The translations under genes were made by a program, and so were the position numbers. A DNA stretch of 16,601 bases from Deltaproteobacteria bacterium UBA5756 (lineage in GTDB: Bacteria > Desulfobacterota > Syntrophorhabdia > Syntrophorhabdales > Syntrophorhabdaceae), in assembly GCA_002418985.1 (NCBI GenBank), contig DIFE01000079.1, positions 1-16,601 on the forward strand. Direction: 5' to 3'. The notes under the pieces are model-generated. The model saw nothing but the letters and a program-made list of their open reading frames with translations. It searched no databases and was not told the origin of the DNA. Positions 7,651 to 15,234 of the stretch are shown piece after piece. The stretch's first letter is position 1. Each line of letters opens with the position of its first letter.

Positions 7651-9915
7651 TTATTTCTTTGTCTGAAGGTATTCGTCTATTGCCTTTGCCGCCTTGCGTC
7701 CTGCGCCCATGGCGAGGATAACGGTTGCGGCGCCGGTTACGATGTCGCCGCCGGCGAATACGCCCTTGCGGCTCGTCTGACCTGTTTCTTCATCTGCCTG
7801 GATGTTGCCGGATTTCTTGAGTTCCAGGTCCGGCGTGGTGGATGTGAGGATCGGGTTCGGGCCCTGGCCGATGGCGACGATGACAACGTCGACGTCGAGG
7901 ATAAAGTTGGAGCCCTTGATCTCTACCGGTCTTCTCCTGCCTGATGCATCGGGCTCACCGAGTTCCATCTTTACGCACTCGAGGCCTTTGACCCAGCCTG
8001 CATCGTCTCCGACTACCCTGATGGGGTTCGTCAGGAGCCTGAAATCGATGCCCTCTTCCTCTGCGTGATGCGCTTCTTCCGCACGCGCAGGCATTTCTTC
8101 GCGGCTGCGTCGGTAAACAAGATATACGTCAGCGCCGAGGCGCTTGGAAACCCTGGCGGAGTCCATGGCCACGTTGCCGCCGCCGATGACTGCCACTTTA
8201 CTGCCGACCCTGATGGGCGTATCGTACTCGGGGAAGAGGTACGCCTTCATGAGGTTGGCCCTCGTCAGGAACTCGTTGGCTGAGTAAACACCGTTCAGGT
8301 TCTCGCCGGGGATGTTGAGGAAATAGGGAAGACCTGCGCCGGTGCCGATGAATGCCGCATCGCAACCCTGAGCGAAAAGCTCGTCCAGTGTCACGGTCTG
8401 GCCGACGATGGAGTCGACCTTTACCTTGGCGCCCAGTTTTTCCAGGTAGTCCACTTCCCGCTGCACGATGGCCTTGGGAAGACGGAATTCGGGGATGCCA
8501 TAAACAAGCACGCCGCCAGCCTTGTGGAGAGCTTCATAAATCGTACATTCGTGACCCTTCTTCGTCAGCTCGCCTGCGACGGTGAGGCCGGCCGGGCCGG
8601 CACCGATGATGGCGACCTTCTTGCCTGTCTTCTTCGGCATCGTGGGGACCCTGACATCGCCAAGTCCGAGTTCATAATCGGCGGCAAAGCGCTCAAGGCG
8701 GCCGATGGCAACGGGTTCCGATTTCTTGCCAAGGATACATTTTGACTCGCACTGTGATTCCTGGGGACAGACCCTTCCGCAGACGGCGGGAAGGCTGTTC
8801 GTTTCTTTAATGGTATGGATGGCGCCCATGAAGTCGCCTTCCTTGATCTTCTGGATAAACTGGGGTATCTGGACGTTGACGGGGCAGCCTTCAACGCAGG
8901 GCGGCTTCTTGCAGCCGAGGCAGCGCTGGGCTTCCATCATGGCGTTCTCTTTCGTGTATCCCAGAGCCACTTCGCCGAAGTTCTGGATCCTCTGTTTTGG
9001 TGCCTGTTCCGGCATCTTGACGCGTTTGCGGGCCTTCTTGACGGCCTTTTCCTGCGCATCGATCTTGCACTTGTGATCCCAGAGGGCGCGCCTTTCTTCC
9101 CGGTTGTACATCTTCTGGCGAAGCACCAGTTCCGGGAAATCCACGGCATGTGCGTCAAATTCCGGTCCGTCGACGCAGACAAACTTTGTCTCGCCGCCGA
9201 TGGTGGCGCGGCAGCAGCCGCACATACCGGTACCATCGACCATGATCGTATTGAGGCTGACGACCGTCTTGATGCCCGTCGGCCGGGTCACATCGCTGAC
9301 GGCCTTCATCATGATGACGGGGCCGATGCCCACGACGAGAGCAATCTTGTCAGCGCCGCGCTCTTCGATTATCTTCTTCAGGACGTCGGTTACAAAACCG
9401 TGGTGTCCGTAAGTACCGTCATCGGTGGTAACGTGGACGGTCGTGCTTGCCTTCTTCATCTCTTCTTCGAGGATGAGCATTCCCTGGGTGCGGGCACCGA
9501 TAATGGAGATGACCTCGTTGCCTGCCTCGAGAAGTGCCTTGGCGATGGGCAGAACCGGTGCAACACCGACGCCGCCGCCCACGCAGACAACGGTGCCGAA
9601 CTTTTCAATATGACTGGGTTTGCCGAGCGGGCCGACGACATCGAGAAGTGCGCTGCCCTGCTCGAACTTCGCGAGCTTCTGCGTGGATGTGCCCACTTCC
9701 TGGAAGATAATGGTGATGGTGCCCTTCTTGCGGTCATAATCCGCTACTGTCAGGGGGATACGCTCTGCCATGTCATCGCCGCGGACGACGACAAACTGGC
9801 CGGCCTTTACCTTGCTGGCAATGCCTGGAACGTAAAGTTTGTACATGGTAATCGAAGGAGCCAGGATTCTCTTCTCCACGATCTGGTTGGTTTTCGTTGT
9901 TTTCTTAGTAGCCAT
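7651..9915 (-). CDS. nfnAB: Fused NfnA-NfnB type ferredoxin:NAD(P)H oxidoreductase (SudB-SudA fusion)
   Basis: This 754-residue cytoplasmic flavoprotein joins both Nfn subunits in one chain. Residues 1-285 are the NfnA/ferredoxin-NADP reductase part: RIPLT (52-56) for FAD, GGGVGVAP (113-120) for the pyridine nucleotide, and a [2Fe-2S] site with D227, C232, C235 and C247. A basic linker of about 30 residues follows. Residues about 320-754 are the NfnB/GltD-like part: cysteines 332/335/340/344 and 379/383/389/393 for two iron-sulfur clusters, GAGPAG (438-443) for FAD, GGGNVAMD (578-585) for NADP(H), and AGGDIVTGA (721-729). Family knowledge: Nfn enzymes couple reduced ferredoxin and NADH to NADP+ by flavin electron bifurcation. 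Close relatives are sulfide dehydrogenase and the small subunit of glutamate synthase, but no glutamate synthase large subunit gene is nearby. ATG at 9915 has AAGGAG at good spacing. The gene lies 38 nt after a kinase gene and is probably co-transcribed with it. Confidence 0.9.
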   Translation of the reverse strand: MATKKTTKTNQIVEKRILAPSITMYKLYVPGIASKVKAGQFVVVRGDDMAERIPLTVADYDRKKGTITIIFQEVGTSTQKLAKFEQGSALLDVVGPLGKPSHIEKFGTVVCVGGGVGVAPVLPIAKALLEAGNEVISIIGARTQGMLILEEEMKKASTTVHVTTDDGTYGHHGFVTDVLKKIIEERGADKIALVVGIGPVIMMKAVSDVTRPTGIKTVVSLNTIMVDGTGMCGCCRATIGGETKFVCVDGPEFDAHAVDFPELVLRQKMYNREERRALWDHKCKIDAQEKAVKKARKRVKMPEQAPKQRIQNFGEVALGYTKENAMMEAQRCLGCKKPPCVEGCPVNVQIPQFIQKIKEGDFMGAIHTIKETNSLPAVCGRVCPQESQCESKCILGKKSEPVAIGRLERFAADYELGLGDVRVPTMPKKTGKKVAIIGAGPAGLTVAGELTKKGHECTIYEALHKAGGVLVYGIPEFRLPKAIVQREVDYLEKLGAKVKVDSIVGQTVTLDELFAQGCDAAFIGTGAGLPYFLNIPGENLNGVYSANEFLTRANLMKAYLFPEYDTPIRVGSKVAVIGGGNVAMDSARVSKRLGADVYLVYRRSREEMPARAEEAHHAEEEGIDFRLLTNPIRVVGDDAGWVKGLECVKMELGEPDASGRRRPVEIKGSNFILDVDVVIVAIGQGPNPILTSTTPDLELKKSGNIQADEETGQTSRKGVFAGGDIVTGAATVILAMGAGRKAAKAIDEYLQTKK

Positions 9916-9953
9916 GACGTCTCCTTTTTAAAAGTTTAATTCTATCAAAATAA

Positions 9954-11462
9954 TTACTTTTCGTTCATCTGTTTCAGAGGCAACTTGACGGTAAACACCG
10001 TTCCCTGCCCGACTTTGCTCTCGACCTCCATACGCCCGAAATGGGATTCCACGATCCTTTTTACGATGGAAAGCCCCAGTCCCGTGCCTGTGGTATAGCG
10101 CGTGTTGGGCCCCTGCACCCGGTAGAACTCGTCGAAAATGTTGGGGAGGGACGCCTCGTCAATGCCTATACCGGTATCGCTCACGCTTATGCTGAGATAG
10201 TGAGCCTCCGCTCCCGCCCTGACCGTGACCTTGCCGTTCTTGACATTGTACTTCATGGCATTGGACACGAGGTTCGTGAGCAGTTGTTCCATCTCGGCCT
10301 TGTCGGCTTCGATGAGGGGCAGTTTTTCAGGTATATCGACAAAAAATGAAACGTCCTTTGTCGAACCCTGGACCTTGAAGAGGTCGACGGTGCCTTCGAT
10401 AATCTCCGTCATGTCGAGGAACTCTTTTTTCCTTACCACTTTTTTCGATTCCAGCTTTGCGAAGAGCAGGAGGTCGTTGACGAGGTCCATGAGAGAATGC
10501 GCCCTCAACTTTGCCCGCTCCAGCATCTGGCGGTTGAATTGCGGGTCCGTGCCCGCAACACCCGTGAGATAGGCGTTGAGATACCCCTCAATGGCGCCCA
10601 GCGGCGCCCGAATCTCGTGCGCCACCATCCTCACGAACTGCGATTTTATTTCTTCGACCTCCTTGAGGCCCGAGATATCGCGAAATGTGCAGACGACGCC
10701 CAGATTCTCGCCTTTTTCATCGCGCACTCCCGCCACTATGACCATCAAGGTCTTCGGCACCTCCCCGGCCAGAACCACCTCTTCCGAGATGATCGTGTAC
10801 TGGGAAAAATCAGGAGAGAATGCCTTGTTGATAACATCGATCAGATCTTGCTGCTTCAACGCCTTCTGGAAGTCCATCCCGACCCCGGAATCGTCGACCC
10901 TGCCCGTTACGTTGAGCATCTTGACTACCGCCGGGTTCCACAGGACAAGCTGGTGTTCGCGGTTTATGACGAGGATGCCGTCGGCCATCGAGTTAACGAT
11001 GGTATGCAGCTTCGATTTCTCGCTTGCCACCTCGAGGAGCCGCTGATCCCTTTCTTCGCGCAGCTTTTCCTTTTCAATGGTGAGCCGCCGCTTGTCGAGG
11101 CCCCGGCCCAGAACCGCCAGAAGCTGGTCCGGGTTGAAGGGCTTGGGTATGTAATCGTAGGCGCCGTGTTTCATCGCGTCAACAGCCGTCTCCACCGTGG
11201 CGAATCCGGTAATGACCACTAGGATGATGCCCGGATCGATCTGCCGCACACGTTCCATCAGCTCAAGTCCGCCCATTACGGGCATCATGAGGTCGACAAG
11301 GATAAGATCGTAAGGTTTTCCCTTGACCATCTCCAGCGCGAGTTTGCCGTTTTCGGCGACATCGACGCTGTACCCCTCGGATATGAGGATCCTCCGGCAC
11401 CCTTCACGGATACCTTTTTCATCGTCGACAACAAGGATGTTGACAGGTTCGGCCATTGCCAT
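9954..11462 (-). CDS. Hybrid response regulator-PAS-histidine kinase
   Basis: This is a cytoplasmic 502-residue signalling protein with no membrane segment. Residues 5-122 are a receiver domain (acidic DDE at 13-15, phospho-acceptor D57, T85, K107). A coiled-coil linker covers 123-150. A PAS domain spans about 150-265 (MADGILVINREHQLVLWNPA). The kinase follows, with H282 in VAHEIRAPLG, N401 in LVSNAMKY, D429-x-G431 and GTGLGLSI (459-466). With the receiver in front of the kinase, it probably takes phosphate from another kinase, plausibly the sensor encoded two genes upstream, and passes the signal on. It lies 15 nt after the response regulator gene and 38 nt before the Nfn gene. The Met at codon 3 is an alternative start; the ribosome site is weak for both. 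No DNA-binding domain exists in this protein. Confidence 0.93.
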   Translation of the reverse strand: MAMAEPVNILVVDDEKGIREGCRRILISEGYSVDVAENGKLALEMVKGKPYDLILVDLMMPVMGGLELMERVRQIDPGIILVVITGFATVETAVDAMKHGAYDYIPKPFNPDQLLAVLGRGLDKRRLTIEKEKLREERDQRLLEVASEKSKLHTIVNSMADGILVINREHQLVLWNPAVVKMLNVTGRVDDSGVGMDFQKALKQQDLIDVINKAFSPDFSQYTIISEEVVLAGEVPKTLMVIVAGVRDEKGENLGVVCTFRDISGLKEVEEIKSQFVRMVAHEIRAPLGAIEGYLNAYLTGVAGTDPQFNRQMLERAKLRAHSLMDLVNDLLLFAKLESKKVVRKKEFLDMTEIIEGTVDLFKVQGSTKDVSFFVDIPEKLPLIEADKAEMEQLLTNLVSNAMKYNVKNGKVTVRAGAEAHYLSISVSDTGIGIDEASLPNIFDEFYRVQGPNTRYTTGTGLGLSIVKRIVESHFGRMEVESKVGQGTVFTVKLPLKQMNEK

Positions 11463-11477
11463 TACCGAAGGCTACCC

Positions 11478-11873
11478 CTATTTCGCCCTTTCGATGAGGG
11501 CGTTAATTCTTTTTACCAGTTCTTCCGGCTCAACCGGTTTTGCTACGAAATCATCCGTCTTCATCCAGTAGCCATCCTGATCCTGCGAAAAATCATATCC
11601 CGTCTCACCGGCAACGGCGGAGATCATCAGGATGGGAATCTGTTTGTAGCGGGGATCCGCCTTGATCGCCTTGGCAAAGCTGAAACCCGTGTCGTGTTTC
11701 TCGAGCATGAGGTCGAGGAGGATGAGGTCCGGGACTTCGAACTGAACCTTGTCCATTCCCTCGCGAGCCGAGAATGCCGTTTCGACCTCGAACCCGTTGT
11801 TCTCAAGGACAGCCCTGTTGAGATCAACGAAGTCGACGTCGTCATCAATGATTAGAATTCTTTTTTGTGCCAT
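11478..11873 (-). CDS. Single-domain response regulator (CheY-like)
   Basis: The 131 residues form one receiver domain and nothing else: acidic triad DDD at 10-12, phospho-acceptor D54 in LILLDLML, S85 in place of the usual Thr, and K112 in FVAKPV. There is an insertion-like stretch (VAGETGYDFSQDQDGYWMKTDD, about 87-108) between strand 4 and the lysine. It lacks an output domain, so it would act through protein contact or as a phosphate shuttle. Its ATG overlaps the upstream sensor kinase gene by 29 bases in a different frame, with GGAGAAGGA as ribosome site inside that gene; this strong coupling suggests the two are partners. It lies between two kinases, so it could link them. Confidence 0.94.
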   Translation of the reverse strand: MAQKRILIIDDDVDFVDLNRAVLENNGFEVETAFSAREGMDKVQFEVPDLILLDLMLEKHDTGFSFAKAIKADPRYKQIPILMISAVAGETGYDFSQDQDGYWMKTDDFVAKPVEPEELVKRINALIERAK

Positions 11874-13974
11874 GGTTCCTTCTCCCTGTATTTATATTTT
11901 GATTTGCCGCTAATCCTTTGGCCTGCGATAGCATACCCGTACCGTCCACATTGACGGGCAGGGTAATGATGAATGTGCTTCCCTTTCCCAGTTCGGTCTC
12001 AACGTCGATCTGTCCGGAATGGCGCTCGACGATGCCGTAGGAGATCGCGAGCCCGAGTCCCGTACCCTTCTCCTTGGTCGTAAAGAAGGGATTGAAGAGC
12101 TTGCCGATATTTTCCGGCGGGATTCCCGGTCCCGTGTCGCGGATCTTTACGCTGATGACGCCGGCGTCGTGCGCCGTCGTGATCGTGAGAGACCCTTTGC
12201 CTTCCATCGCCTGTGCCGCGTTGAGCATGATATTCAGAAAGACCTGCTTGAGCTGCGTCGCATCGGCGAAAAGCATGGGGATGTCGTCCCCCAGGGTCTT
12301 CTTGATCTTGATGTTTTGAAAGAGCACCTGGTTCACGAGAAGACTCAGGGTTTCCTCGATAAGGTCGTTGATGTTGGTCTCTCCGGGTTTGAGCTTTGTC
12401 TCCCGGGCGAAGCTTAAAAGCCCCTGGACGATCGCCTTTGTCCTGTCGGCCTCGGTTATGATAAGGTCGATATCTTCCTTTCTCGGATCATCGGCCTCGA
12501 GGGACCTCGCCAGGATATGGGCATAAATGGTGATCGTTCCCAGAGGGTTGTTTATCTCGTGGGCTACTCCGGCCGCAAGCTGCCCGAGGGCGGCCAGCTT
12601 TTCCGTTCTTATGAGTTGGAACTGCGCCTGCTCCAACTCCTGGTGGGACTGTTGCAGTTCCTTGTGTGACTTTTCAAGCTGCTGGTAGATGCGCTTGGAG
12701 TCTTCCAGAAGGTACGGCAGGCAGTATTCGGCCTCCGATATGCCCTGCACGACCGCAACGGCCTTTTCCCGGCAGGTATTGTAGCCGCAGGAACGGCAAT
12801 CGAGGTTGTTGTGCGGGGGAAGTTTGTTTATCTTCTTGAGGACCGCGCGTATCTGCTCTTCCGTCGGATCGGGGAGTTTCTGAACACCCGGCTGATGGGT
12901 GCGCCTGATGTCTATATCGGCGAAGTCTCTCAAAGTCTTTTGCAGCATCGAGGCCGACAGGGGACTGAACTGCGATTTGGCGTACCGCGATACGATCTGC
13001 CTGCGTCCCACGACCGAGAGCTCCCGCTCGACAAAAGGACCATCCACGCAACCGTCACAGAAGACAAGATCAAGAAATTTCGCCTGTATGGACCCTTTCG
13101 CAAGCTGGTTCAAGGCGGCTATGACACGTCTTCGCCCGTAGGCGACGCTTACTTCGCCCACAAGGACGTCAAAGCTGTGCCCCAGGCTCCGGTTCAGCCC
13201 CCCGATGACGGGAACGATCCTGCCCAGTGCCGATGCGGCCCCGTCAAAGGGCGCCTCGTCGACGTGCCTCGGGTTAATCCCCGCCTCGGCGAACATGAAC
13301 CTTATGTCGCGAAAGGTGATGACGTGATCGATGGCATCCGAGGTCTCCTCGTGGTCCATTTCACCGATCCGGGCCAAGCACGGGGCAATATAGACAACCC
13401 GCCAACCGGCGCCTTTCGCCTTTTTGATGGCCCTTCCCGCCGCCACCATGGGGGACACGATAGGTGCAAGGTTGTCGATAAGCTGGGGAAGGTATTTCTC
13501 GATATAGGAGACGATGACGGGGCAGAAAGAGGATATAACGGGTTTTTCCAGGTCACTCGCGAGAAGCTTTCGGTACGCCCCGCTTATGAGCTCGGTGCCT
13601 ACGGCGCCTTCCCACACCTCTTTGAACCCCAGCGCCTTCAAGGCATAGCTGAAACCCCAAGGGGTTACGTTGTCAAGCACCGCCGGGAAGGCGGGATCTA
13701 TGCAGGCCACAACGTTTTCGTTTTCCTTGATCAAATCCCTGACGACACTTGCGTCGCTTTGATACGTCATCGCCCGGTGCGGACAGCCCGTAATGCAGTT
13801 GCCGCAGAGTATGCACCGGTCCGGGATGATGCGTATTGATTCCTTCTCGAGTTTAATGGCCTTTGCGGGACAGAGCTGGACGCAGTAAAAACACCTGCGG
13901 CATTTACGGTTATTGACCTCTACCCTGGAATTTCTCCGGCATTCTTGTGTCATGAGATCGCGTACGGTATTCAT
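11845..13974 (-). CDS. Sensor histidine kinase with ferredoxin and [FeFe]-hydrogenase-like domains
   Basis: Residue numbers here count from the TTG at 14037, the longest frame. Domains in order: two [4Fe-4S] ferredoxin motifs (C46/49/52/56 and C75/78/81/85); an iron-hydrogenase large-chain-like domain (about 105-375) with single cysteines in SSFCPV (C172), APCLARIGE (C220) and FCDGCVDGP (C327, C330); a four-cysteine Fe-S domain (C414, C417, C422, C439); a coiled coil (445-478); then a kinase with H493 in VAHEINNPLG, N606, D634-x-G636 and GTGLGLAI (658-665). There is no membrane segment. Compared with catalytic hydrogenases (TSCCP, PCxxKxxE, ACxGGC) the motifs are degenerate, so sensing of H2 or redox state is more likely than catalysis. 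I chose the ATG at 13974 (709 residues) because the upstream TTG lies in the promoter -35 box; a Met 7 codons later is also possible. Neither has a good ribosome site. Confidence 0.92.
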   Translation of the reverse strand: MNTVRDLMTQECRRNSRVEVNNRKCRRCFYCVQLCPAKAIKLEKESIRIIPDRCILCGNCITGCPHRAMTYQSDASVVRDLIKENENVVACIDPAFPAVLDNVTPWGFSYALKALGFKEVWEGAVGTELISGAYRKLLASDLEKPVISSFCPVIVSYIEKYLPQLIDNLAPIVSPMVAAGRAIKKAKGAGWRVVYIAPCLARIGEMDHEETSDAIDHVITFRDIRFMFAEAGINPRHVDEAPFDGAASALGRIVPVIGGLNRSLGHSFDVLVGEVSVAYGRRRVIAALNQLAKGSIQAKFLDLVFCDGCVDGPFVERELSVVGRRQIVSRYAKSQFSPLSASMLQKTLRDFADIDIRRTHQPGVQKLPDPTEEQIRAVLKKINKLPPHNNLDCRSCGYNTCREKAVAVVQGISEAEYCLPYLLEDSKRIYQQLEKSHKELQQSHQELEQAQFQLIRTEKLAALGQLAAGVAHEINNPLGTITIYAHILARSLEADDPRKEDIDLIITEADRTKAIVQGLLSFARETKLKPGETNINDLIEETLSLLVNQVLFQNIKIKKTLGDDIPMLFADATQLKQVFLNIMLNAAQAMEGKGSLTITTAHDAGVISVKIRDTGPGIPPENIGKLFNPFFTTKEKGTGLGLAISYGIVERHSGQIDVETELGKGSTFIITLPVNVDGTGMLSQAKGLAANQNINTGRRNHGTKKNSNH

Positions 13975-13994
13975 CCAAATACACAGAAAATTTA

Positions 13995-14021
13995 GTAAAT
14001 TACCACAAATATTACAGTAAT
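13995..14021. promoter_or_regulatory. Pair of GTAA/TTAC palindromes over the sensor-kinase promoter
   Basis: GTAAATTAC (13995-14003) and ATTACAGTAAT (14011-14021) are two small perfect dyads made of the same GTAA/TTAC elements. Their centres are 17 bp apart, on and just downstream of the predicted -10 box. A repressor bound here would block the promoter. The regulator is unknown, and the AT-rich context weakens the case. Confidence 0.35.
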
Positions 14022-14037
14022 TGGGAGGCTTTGTCAA
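14009..14037 (-). promoter_or_regulatory. Predicted sigma70 promoter of the sensor kinase-Nfn operon
   Basis: On the minus strand a perfect TTGACA (14037-14032), a 17-bp spacer and TAATAT (14014-14009) form a near-consensus promoter. Transcription would start near 14002, about 28 nt before the chosen ATG at 13974. It lies just after the stop of the polyferredoxin gene. No terminator separates the two genes, so read-through is also possible. Confidence 0.75.
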
Positions 14038-14056
14038 TGAATGGAACAGATGGTTT

Positions 14057-14740
14057 TCAGGGGAAGCTAAGCGCCCCTTTCGGACACCCTTTTACACAGA
14101 GCCCGCACTTGAGGCAATCGCCTTTGAAGCTCATGGTTTCGCCCTTTTTCATCTCCGAGGGGGCGAGCTGCATGGGGCAGATCTTCACACAAAGGCCGCA
14201 GTCTATGCAGGCGTCCTTGTCCATTGTGAGTTGGTAACGATTCCTTCCGACCCAGCTCGACAGGCTTCCGATGGGACAGATCGAGCACCAGGCGCGCTGA
14301 TGGAGGAACAGGGCCATAAAAACTCCTACGACAGTGGTGACGGTCAGGAGAACGACAAAGAACCTGCCGATGGCATAAGGGTCGGGCCAGAGCCGCACGA
14401 TCTGATAGGTAAGCATGCTCATGAGGAAGATAATAACTCCGGCCCTGACCATTGTGCCTCGTAACCAGCGGGGCATCCTCCGTTCCGGGCTTATCGCTTT
14501 CATATACGAATCGGCAAAAGATCCCCGGGGACACATCCAGTTGCACCACTTCCTCCCCCGAACGGCGGCGAGTCCTACGCCGGCGACCATGCACAGAGGG
14601 ATGAAATATCCTATCAGAGAATAAAACCATCCCGCTGCAAGCAGAACGAGGAAGGCCGACCCGAAGAGAACCTGTCTCAACCGCCTCGATCGTTTCGCCT
14701 CTTCAAGGATTTTCTTGCCCGACTGTGGATTTTGTTTCAT
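14057..14740 (-). CDS. NapH-like membrane polyferredoxin (4Fe-4S binding protein)
   Basis: This is a membrane electron-transfer protein of 227 residues. The N-terminus is basic and cytoplasmic. Hydrophobic segments are at about 25-38, 44-61, 97-115 and 126-146, giving four helices. Between and after them are CNWMCP (C66, C70) and CSICP (C152, C155), the paired C-x3-C-P and C-x2-C-P motifs of the NapH/YccM/CcoG-type family. Two [4Fe-4S] ferredoxin motifs close the protein (C178/181/184/188 and C209/212/215/219). Such proteins pass electrons between quinol or cytoplasmic donors and redox partners; the partner here is unknown. The frame is open to an ATG at 14812 inside arsR, but I prefer the ATG at 14740, with GAAGGG 8 nt upstream, because the extra 24 residues are polar and lack a proper ribosome site. 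It follows arsR and is probably under its control. Confidence 0.85.
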   Translation of the reverse strand: MKQNPQSGKKILEEAKRSRRLRQVLFGSAFLVLLAAGWFYSLIGYFIPLCMVAGVGLAAVRGRKWCNWMCPRGSFADSYMKAISPERRMPRWLRGTMVRAGVIIFLMSMLTYQIVRLWPDPYAIGRFFVVLLTVTTVVGVFMALFLHQRAWCSICPIGSLSSWVGRNRYQLTMDKDACIDCGLCVKICPMQLAPSEMKKGETMSFKGDCLKCGLCVKGCPKGALSFP

Positions 14741-14801
14741 AATGTCATCCCTTCTTGTTTCTTTAATCGGTTCCTCACTCTTTTGATACGTCCAACAGGC
14801 G

Positions 14802-15143
14802 TTACAGGACATCCTGCATGCTTTTCGAAAGGCGTTCCTTCTGCCTCAAGGTTTCAAGGAGAACATCCCGCATGATAGAGCAGGCTTCGGTAATCCTGGG
14901 GCTCGCCAGCCGGTAATAGACCACGGTACCCTCCCGGCGCGACACAAGAAGTCCTTTTTGTTTAAGGATTGAAAGATGCTGGGACATGTTGGCTTTGTTT
15001 ATCTCGATCTTTTCAAGCATCTGCCCCACAGACCTTTCCCCGTCCTTAAGGAGACCGAGTATCTGAAGCCGCCGGGAATTGGCAAGCGCCAGGCACACAT
15101 CAGCCTGCAATTCGAAAACCTCAAGTTCCTGCTCAGGGTCCAT
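14802..15143 (-). CDS. ArsR-family winged helix transcriptional regulator
   Basis: This 113-residue protein is a one-domain DNA-binding repressor-type protein. The winged helix-turn-helix is clear: LANSRRLQILGLLKDGERSV (20-39), recognition helix region NKANMSQHLSILKQKGLL (49-66) and the wing VSRREGTVVYYRLA (67-80). The usual ArsR metal-site CxC in the recognition helix is absent. Cysteines remain only at 17 (first helix) and 88 (last helix), so a thiol-based or non-metal signal is conceivable, but this is inference. The ATG at 15143 has AAAGGAG 6 nt upstream. The gene has its own good promoter and precedes the polyferredoxin gene, the usual layout of a self-regulated repressor with its target. 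Confidence 0.93.
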   Translation of the reverse strand: MDPEQELEVFELQADVCLALANSRRLQILGLLKDGERSVGQMLEKIEINKANMSQHLSILKQKGLLVSRREGTVVYYRLASPRITEACSIMRDVLLETLRQKERLSKSMQDVL

Positions 15144-15191
15144 TCCCGCTCCTTTGGTTTATTTGTTGCTTTGTTTCATTGTATCTAAACT

Positions 15192-15220
15192 ATAGTAAAG
15201 CGCGATTTCGGGTTTGTCAA
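15192..15220 (-). promoter_or_regulatory. Predicted sigma70 promoter of arsR-polyferredoxin, with internal palindrome
   Basis: On the minus strand a perfect TTGACA (15220-15215), a 17-bp spacer and TACTAT (15197-15192) are present. Transcription would start near 15185, about 42 nt before the arsR ATG. The -10 box overlaps the 8-bp palindrome ACTATAGT (15189-15196 region), whose CTATAG core recurs in the inverted repeat just upstream. Confidence 0.65.
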
Positions 15221-15234
15221 GAAAAGAAAACGAG

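Noticed and set aside
7415..7666. 83-residue plus-strand open frame
   Set aside because: It runs through the terminator hairpin and has no ribosome site or motif.
7651..9915. Annotation as glutamate synthase small subunit (GltD)
   Set aside because: The C-terminal half is similar, but the fused NfnA half and the lack of a large-subunit gene favour Nfn/Sud function.
8815..9939. 374-residue plus-strand open frame
   Set aside because: It is antisense to the Nfn fusion; the Asp/Ala/Leu-rich composition is that of a complementary-strand shadow.
12811..13839. 342-residue plus-strand open frame
   Set aside because: It is antisense to the hydrogenase-like sensor domain, where the minus strand carries conserved cysteine motifs.
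13975..14037. N-terminal extension of the sensor kinase from a TTG
   Set aside because: The TTG is part of the -35 box TTGACA and has no ribosome site, so the mRNA would start after it.
14741..14812. 24-residue N-terminal extension of the polyferredoxin
   Set aside because: The ATG overlaps arsR and is without proper ribosome spacing; the downstream ATG at 14740 has a GAAGGG site.
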